The notes beneath the pieces are model-generated. The model saw only the letters and a program-made list of their open reading frames with translations. It ran no database searches and was not told the DNA's origin. From the NCBI GenBank assembly GCA_002695005.1, contig NZNT01000020.1, positions 248,001 to 312,000 on the forward strand: a DNA stretch of 64,000 nt, written 5' to 3'. Numbering within the stretch: the stretch's first letter is position 1; each line of letters begins with the position of its first letter. The position numbers and the translations under genes are program-made. This document shows, piece after piece, positions 59,958-64,000 of the stretch. This DNA comes from Maritimibacter sp. Its GTDB lineage: Bacteria > Pseudomonadota > Alphaproteobacteria > Rhodobacterales > Rhodobacteraceae.

Positions 59958-62933
59958 ATGACCGACCAAAGCTCCAACGACCAGTTCCACGCCTCCAGCT
60001 TCATGCAGGGGCACAATGCCGAGTATCTCGAACACCTCTACGCGCTCTACGCCAACGACCCGAACGCGGTCGACGAGGCGTGGCAGGCGTTCTTCCGCGA
60101 ACTAGGCGACGACGAGCTTTCGGTGAAGGCCGAGGCGCAGGGGCCGTCCTGGACCCGCGCCGACTGGCCGCCGCAACCCAATGATGACCTGACACACGCG
60201 CTTGACGGCCAATGGCCGGCCGAGGTGGAAAAGGCGCCCAAGGACCTCGCCAAGAAAATCGCGGACACGGCCAAGAACCGTGAGATCGAGATCACCGAGG
60301 ACGCGATCAAACGCGCCGTGCTCGACTCGGTGCGCGCCCTGATGATCATCCGGGCCTACCGGATTCGCGGCCACCTCGCCGCCGACATCGACCCGCTGGG
60401 GATGCGCGACACTTCGGGCCATGCCGAGCTGGACCCGAAATCCTACGGGTTCCAGGACAAGGACATGGATCGGCCGATCTTCCTCGACAACGTGCTCGGG
60501 CTCGAAGTCGCCACCATGCGCCAGATCATCGACATCGTGCAGGCGACGTATTGCGGCACCTTCGCGCTGCAATACATGCACATCTCGAACCCCGAAGAGG
60601 CCGGCTGGCTCAAGGAACGGATCGAAGGCTACGGCAAGGAAATCCGCTTCACCCGCGAAGGGCGCCGCGCGATCCTGAACAAGCTGGTCGAGGCCGAGGG
60701 CTTCGAGAAATTCCTGCACGTCAAATACATGGGCACCAAGCGTTTCGGCCTCGATGGCGGCGAAGCGGTGATCCCGGCGATGGAGCAGATCATCAAGCGG
60801 GGCGGCAACCTCGGCGCGAAAGAGGTCGTGATCGGTATGCCCCACCGCGGCCGCCTCTCGGTGCTGGCCAACGTGATGAGCAAACCCTACCGCGCGATCT
60901 TCAACGAATTTCAGGGCGGCAGCTACAAGCCCGAGGATGTCGACGGGTCCGGCGACGTGAAATACCACTTGGGCGCGTCGAACGACCGGGAGTTCGACGG
61001 CAACACCGTTCACCTGTCGCTGACCGCCAACCCCTCGCACCTCGAAGCGGTGAACCCGGTCGTGCTGGGCAAGGCCCGGGCCAAGGGCGACCAGATGGGC
61101 GACCCGGATCACCACAAGGTCATCCCGGTCCTGCTCCACGGCGACGCGGCCTTTGCCGGTCAGGGTGTCGTGGCCGAGTGCCTCCAGCTTTCGGGCATCC
61201 GTGGCCACCGCACGGGCGGCACCATCCATATCGTCGTGAACAACCAGATCGGCTTTACCACCGCGCCGCACTTCTCGCGGACGTCGCCCTATCCCACGGA
61301 TATCGCGCTGATGGTCGAAGCGCCGATCTTCCACGTCAACGGGGATGATCCCGAGGCCGTGGTCCACGCTGCCAAGGTCGCGACCGAGTTCCGGCAGAAG
61401 TTCCACCGCGACGTGGTGCTCGACATCTTCTGCTACCGCCGCTTCGGCCACAACGAGGGGGATGAACCCATGTTCACCAACCCCCTCATGTACAAAGAGA
61501 TCAAGACCCACAAGACGACGCTCCAGCTCTACACGGATCGTCTGGTCAAGGACGGGCTGATCCCCGAGGGCGAGATCGAGGATATGAAGGCCGCGTTCCA
61601 GTCGCATCTGAACGAGGAATTCGAGGTCGGCAAGGACTACAAGCCGAACAAGGCCGACTGGCTCGACGGCCGCTGGTCCCACCTCGACAAGCAGGGCGAG
61701 GATTACCAGCGCGGCGAAACCGCCATCCCCGAAGAGACCTTTCAGGAGGTGGGGCGCGCGCTCTCGACCGCGCCCGAGGATTTCACGCTGCACAAGACGG
61801 TTGGGCGGCTGCTCGAAGCCAAGGCCGAAATGTTCAACTCCGGCAAGGGGTTCGACTGGGCGACCGCCGAGGCGCTGGCTTTCGGCTCGCTCCTGACCGA
61901 GGGCTACCCGGTGCGGCTGTCCGGGCAGGACTCCACGCGCGGCACCTTCTCGCAGCGCCACTCGGGCCTCGTCAGTCAGGACACCGAGGAACGGTATTAC
62001 CCGCTCAACAACATCAAGAAGGGGCAGGCGCGCTACGAGGTCATCGACTCGATGCTCTCGGAATACGCGGTGCTGGGCTTCGAATACGGCTACTCGATGG
62101 CCGAACCCAACGCGCTCACGTTGTGGGAGGCGCAGTTCGGCGACTTCGCCAACGGCGCGCAGATCATGTTCGACCAGTTCATCTCGTCGGGCGAATCCAA
62201 GTGGCTGCGCATGTCCGGCCTCGTTTGCCTCCTGCCGCATGGCTATGAAGGGCAGGGGCCAGAGCACTCCTCGGCCCGGCTTGAGCGGTTCCTGCAGATG
62301 TGCGGCGGGGACAACTGGATCGTGGCCAACTGCACGACGCCGGCCAACTACTTCCACATCCTGCGCCGGCAGCTTCACCGCTCCTACCGCAAGCCGCTCA
62401 TCCTGATGACGCCGAAGTCGCTCCTGCGCCACAAGCTCGCTGTGTCGGACGCAGCCGATTTCACCACGGGCTCGTCCTTCCACCGCGTGCTGTGGGACGA
62501 TGCGGACGCGCAGAAGAACACCGGCAAATCGACGATCGAACTCAAGACCGACGACAAGATCCGCCGCGTCGTGATGTGCTCCGGCAAGGTCTACTACGAC
62601 CTGCTCGAAAAGCGCGACGCCGAGGGGATCGACGACGTCTACATCATGCGGGTGGAGCAGTTCTATCCCTTCCCGGCGCTCTCGCTGGTCAAAGAGATGG
62701 AGCGCTTCCCGAACGCCGATGTCGTGTGGTGCCAGGAAGAACCCAAAAACCAGGGTGCCTGGACGTTCATGGAACCCAACATCGAATGGGTGCTCTCGCG
62801 CATCCGTTCGGACAAGGTGCGCCCCGTCTATGCCGGTCGCGCCGCCGCTGCCTCGCCCGCGACGGGCCTGGCCAGCCAGCACAAAGCACAGCAAGCCGCG
62901 CTCGTTCTCGACGCGCTGACCATCGAAGGATAA
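59958..62933 (+). CDS. sucA: 2-Oxoglutarate dehydrogenase E1 component
   Basis: The 991-residue thiamine-diphosphate enzyme starts with the E1o N-terminal segment (SFMQGHNAEYLEHLYALYA) used for E2 contact. It has VIGMPHRGRLSVLANVM, GDAAFAGQGVVAEC in the ThDP-binding half and GQDSTRGTFSQRH in the transketolase-like middle domain. It decarboxylates 2-oxoglutarate and transfers the succinyl group to E2. Full length matches the family. It is followed 6 bases later by sucB. Confidence 0.97.
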   Translation: MTDQSSNDQFHASSFMQGHNAEYLEHLYALYANDPNAVDEAWQAFFRELGDDELSVKAEAQGPSWTRADWPPQPNDDLTHALDGQWPAEVEKAPKDLAKKIADTAKNREIEITEDAIKRAVLDSVRALMIIRAYRIRGHLAADIDPLGMRDTSGHAELDPKSYGFQDKDMDRPIFLDNVLGLEVATMRQIIDIVQATYCGTFALQYMHISNPEEAGWLKERIEGYGKEIRFTREGRRAILNKLVEAEGFEKFLHVKYMGTKRFGLDGGEAVIPAMEQIIKRGGNLGAKEVVIGMPHRGRLSVLANVMSKPYRAIFNEFQGGSYKPEDVDGSGDVKYHLGASNDREFDGNTVHLSLTANPSHLEAVNPVVLGKARAKGDQMGDPDHHKVIPVLLHGDAAFAGQGVVAECLQLSGIRGHRTGGTIHIVVNNQIGFTTAPHFSRTSPYPTDIALMVEAPIFHVNGDDPEAVVHAAKVATEFRQKFHRDVVLDIFCYRRFGHNEGDEPMFTNPLMYKEIKTHKTTLQLYTDRLVKDGLIPEGEIEDMKAAFQSHLNEEFEVGKDYKPNKADWLDGRWSHLDKQGEDYQRGETAIPEETFQEVGRALSTAPEDFTLHKTVGRLLEAKAEMFNSGKGFDWATAEALAFGSLLTEGYPVRLSGQDSTRGTFSQRHSGLVSQDTEERYYPLNNIKKGQARYEVIDSMLSEYAVLGFEYGYSMAEPNALTLWEAQFGDFANGAQIMFDQFISSGESKWLRMSGLVCLLPHGYEGQGPEHSSARLERFLQMCGGDNWIVANCTTPANYFHILRRQLHRSYRKPLILMTPKSLLRHKLAVSDAADFTTGSSFHRVLWDDADAQKNTGKSTIELKTDDKIRRVVMCSGKVYYDLLEKRDAEGIDDVYIMRVEQFYPFPALSLVKEMERFPNADVVWCQEEPKNQGAWTFMEPNIEWVLSRIRSDKVRPVYAGRAAAASPATGLASQHKAQQAALVLDALTIEG

Positions 62934-62939
62934 GAGATT

Positions 62940-64000
62940 ATGAGCACCGAAGTTCGTGTTCCCACGCTGGGCGAAAGCGTGACCGAGGCCACCGTTGCGA
63001 CCTGGTTCAAGAAACCGGGCGATGCGGTCGAAGCCGATGAAATGCTCTGCGAGCTGGAGACCGACAAGGTCACGGTCGAGGTTCCGGCCCCCGCCGCTGG
63101 CACGCTGGGCGACATCGTGGCGAACGAGGGCGACACCGTGGGTGTCGACGCGCTCCTCGCAAATATCGAGGAAGGCTCCGGCGCCAAGCCCGCGAAGAAA
63201 TCCGAGGCCAAGGAAGAACCCGCCAAGGAAGCGGCTCCGGCCAAGTCCTCCGGCGGTGGCGACAGCGTCGACATCATGGTCCCCGCACTGGGCGAGAGCG
63301 TGAGCGAGGCGACGATCTCCACCTGGTTCAAGAAGGTCGGCGACACCGTTTCGGCCGACGAGATGCTGTGCGAGCTGGAGACCGACAAGGTCTCGGTCGA
63401 AGTGCCGGCACCCTCCGCCGGGACCATCGCCGAAATCCTCGCGGACGAGGGCGACACCGTCGCGGCCGGCGCCAAGCTCGGCGTCATCTCCGCCTCCGGC
63501 GATGCGCCGGCACCGTCCGCCAAGGCCGAAGAGCCGAAGGGCGATGAGGCCCCTGCCGCCGGGTCCGACAAGGATGTCGAAGACGCACCGTCCGCCAAGA
63601 AGATGATGGCCGAAGCCGGGCTCAAGCCCGAGGACGTCAAGGGCAGCGGTCGTGATGGCCGCGTGATGAAGGAAGACGTGCAGGCCGCCATCTCGGCCTC
63701 CAAGTCCGCGCCCAAGTCGTCGGCACCTGCCGCCGCCCCGGCCCAGGCGCCCCGCGCCCCGGTGTCGGCCCAGGACGAGGCCCGCGAAGAACGCGTCAAG
63801 ATGACCCGCCTGCGCCAGACCATCGCGCGCCGCCTCAAGGAAGCCCAGAACACCGCCGCCATGCTCACCACCTACAACGAGGTGGACATGACCGCGGTCA
63901 TGGAACTGCGCAACGAATACAAGGACCTGTTCTTCAAGAAGCACGGCATCAAGCTCGGCTTCATGTCCTTCTTCGTTAAAGCCTGCTGCCACGCGCTGAA
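62940..64000 (+). CDS. sucB: Dihydrolipoyllysine succinyltransferase (E2o), 5' part, with two lipoyl domains
   Basis: The gene is cut by the right edge after 353 codons. The visible protein has two lipoyl domains (about residues 3-77 and 110-185), each with the lipoyl lysine in ETDKV (Lys43 and Lys150). They are joined by Ala/Lys/Pro-rich linkers, followed by a peripheral-subunit-binding domain (about 220-255, KKMMAEAGLKPEDVKGSGRD) and the start of the catalytic domain (MTRLRQTIARRLKEAQ, TYNEVDM). E. coli SucB has one lipoyl domain. The ATG at 62940 lies 6 bases after the sucA stop. Confidence 0.95.
   Translation, partial: MSTEVRVPTLGESVTEATVATWFKKPGDAVEADEMLCELETDKVTVEVPAPAAGTLGDIVANEGDTVGVDALLANIEEGSGAKPAKKSEAKEEPAKEAAPAKSSGGGDSVDIMVPALGESVSEATISTWFKKVGDTVSADEMLCELETDKVSVEVPAPSAGTIAEILADEGDTVAAGAKLGVISASGDAPAPSAKAEEPKGDEAPAAGSDKDVEDAPSAKKMMAEAGLKPEDVKGSGRDGRVMKEDVQAAISASKSAPKSSAPAAAPAQAPRAPVSAQDEAREERVKMTRLRQTIARRLKEAQNTAAMLTTYNEVDMTAVMELRNEYKDLFFKKHGIKLGFMSFFVKACCHAL

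Noticed and set aside
60102-63992. 1296-codon minus-strand open frame across sucA and sucB
   Set aside because: It is an antisense shadow of two strongly conserved genes with complete motifs; no domain is recognisable in it.

Overview
The window is GC-rich, densely coded chromosomal DNA. It most likely comes from a marine-type alphaproteobacterium of the Rhodobacteraceae (Roseobacter group). The evidence is the gene order mdh ... sucC-sucD-sucA-sucB and sdhCDAB, the ethylmalonyl-CoA pathway genes mch and mcl2, an ALDH16-type double aldehyde dehydrogenase next to deoC, and intergenic palindromes of a kind common in that family. I see no rRNA, tRNA, CRISPR array, insertion sequence or prophage.

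Left part (1-13253): a catabolic island for an unidentified acyl-CoA substrate. A branched-chain-type ABC uptake system (binding protein and permeases, minus strand) faces a long plus-strand operon. That operon encodes two adjacent acyl-CoA dehydrogenases that look like a heteromeric pair, an SDR, a MaoC hydratase, an HSD17B4-like dehydrogenase, a thiolase and an ACAD11-like dehydrogenase. It continues with a histidine-phosphatase-family protein, an ACAD10/11-type kinase, another SDR, an IclR regulator and a PaaI-type thioesterase. The kinase and third dehydrogenase match the logic of 4-hydroxyacyl-CoA catabolism (ACAD10/11, LvaA/LvaC). The operon carries two unassigned perfect palindromes, one in the divergent promoter region and one before the third dehydrogenase.

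Middle (13254-31059): deoC with an ALDH16 gene, so deoxyribose-5-phosphate cleavage can be followed by acetaldehyde oxidation. Next come an adenosine-kinase-like PfkB enzyme, endonuclease III, a Hint-domain protein without the usual Cys, an AraC-Ogt fusion, an OmpA-type lipoprotein, hydroxypyruvate isomerase, a VOC protein and a WYL regulator. A divergent MerR/CDF metal-efflux pair follows, with a textbook 19-bp-spacer promoter, then tamA-tamB.

The next block (30418-43103) covers envelope and signalling functions: two related lipoproteins, a NarX-type histidine kinase with its LuxR response regulator, a second LuxR protein, a HupE-like/DUF4198 divergent pair, a TesA-type esterase divergent from a YbbA/YbbP-type ABC system, and CreD.

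Right part (43104-64000): central carbon metabolism. The minus-strand block runs mcl2, nnrU, DUF1737, mch, two DUF4344 metallopeptidases and sdhCDAB. The plus strand carries mdh and sucC-sucD-sucA-sucB (sucB is cut by the window end). A sulfotransferase gene sits between sucC and sucD, and an exported protein of unknown function sits between sucD and sucA. The most striking non-coding signal is a pair of TGTGATCAC(A/G) palindromes with exactly 21 bp between centres upstream of both sdhC and sucC. I found no other copy in the window, so this looks like a shared TCA-cycle operator.
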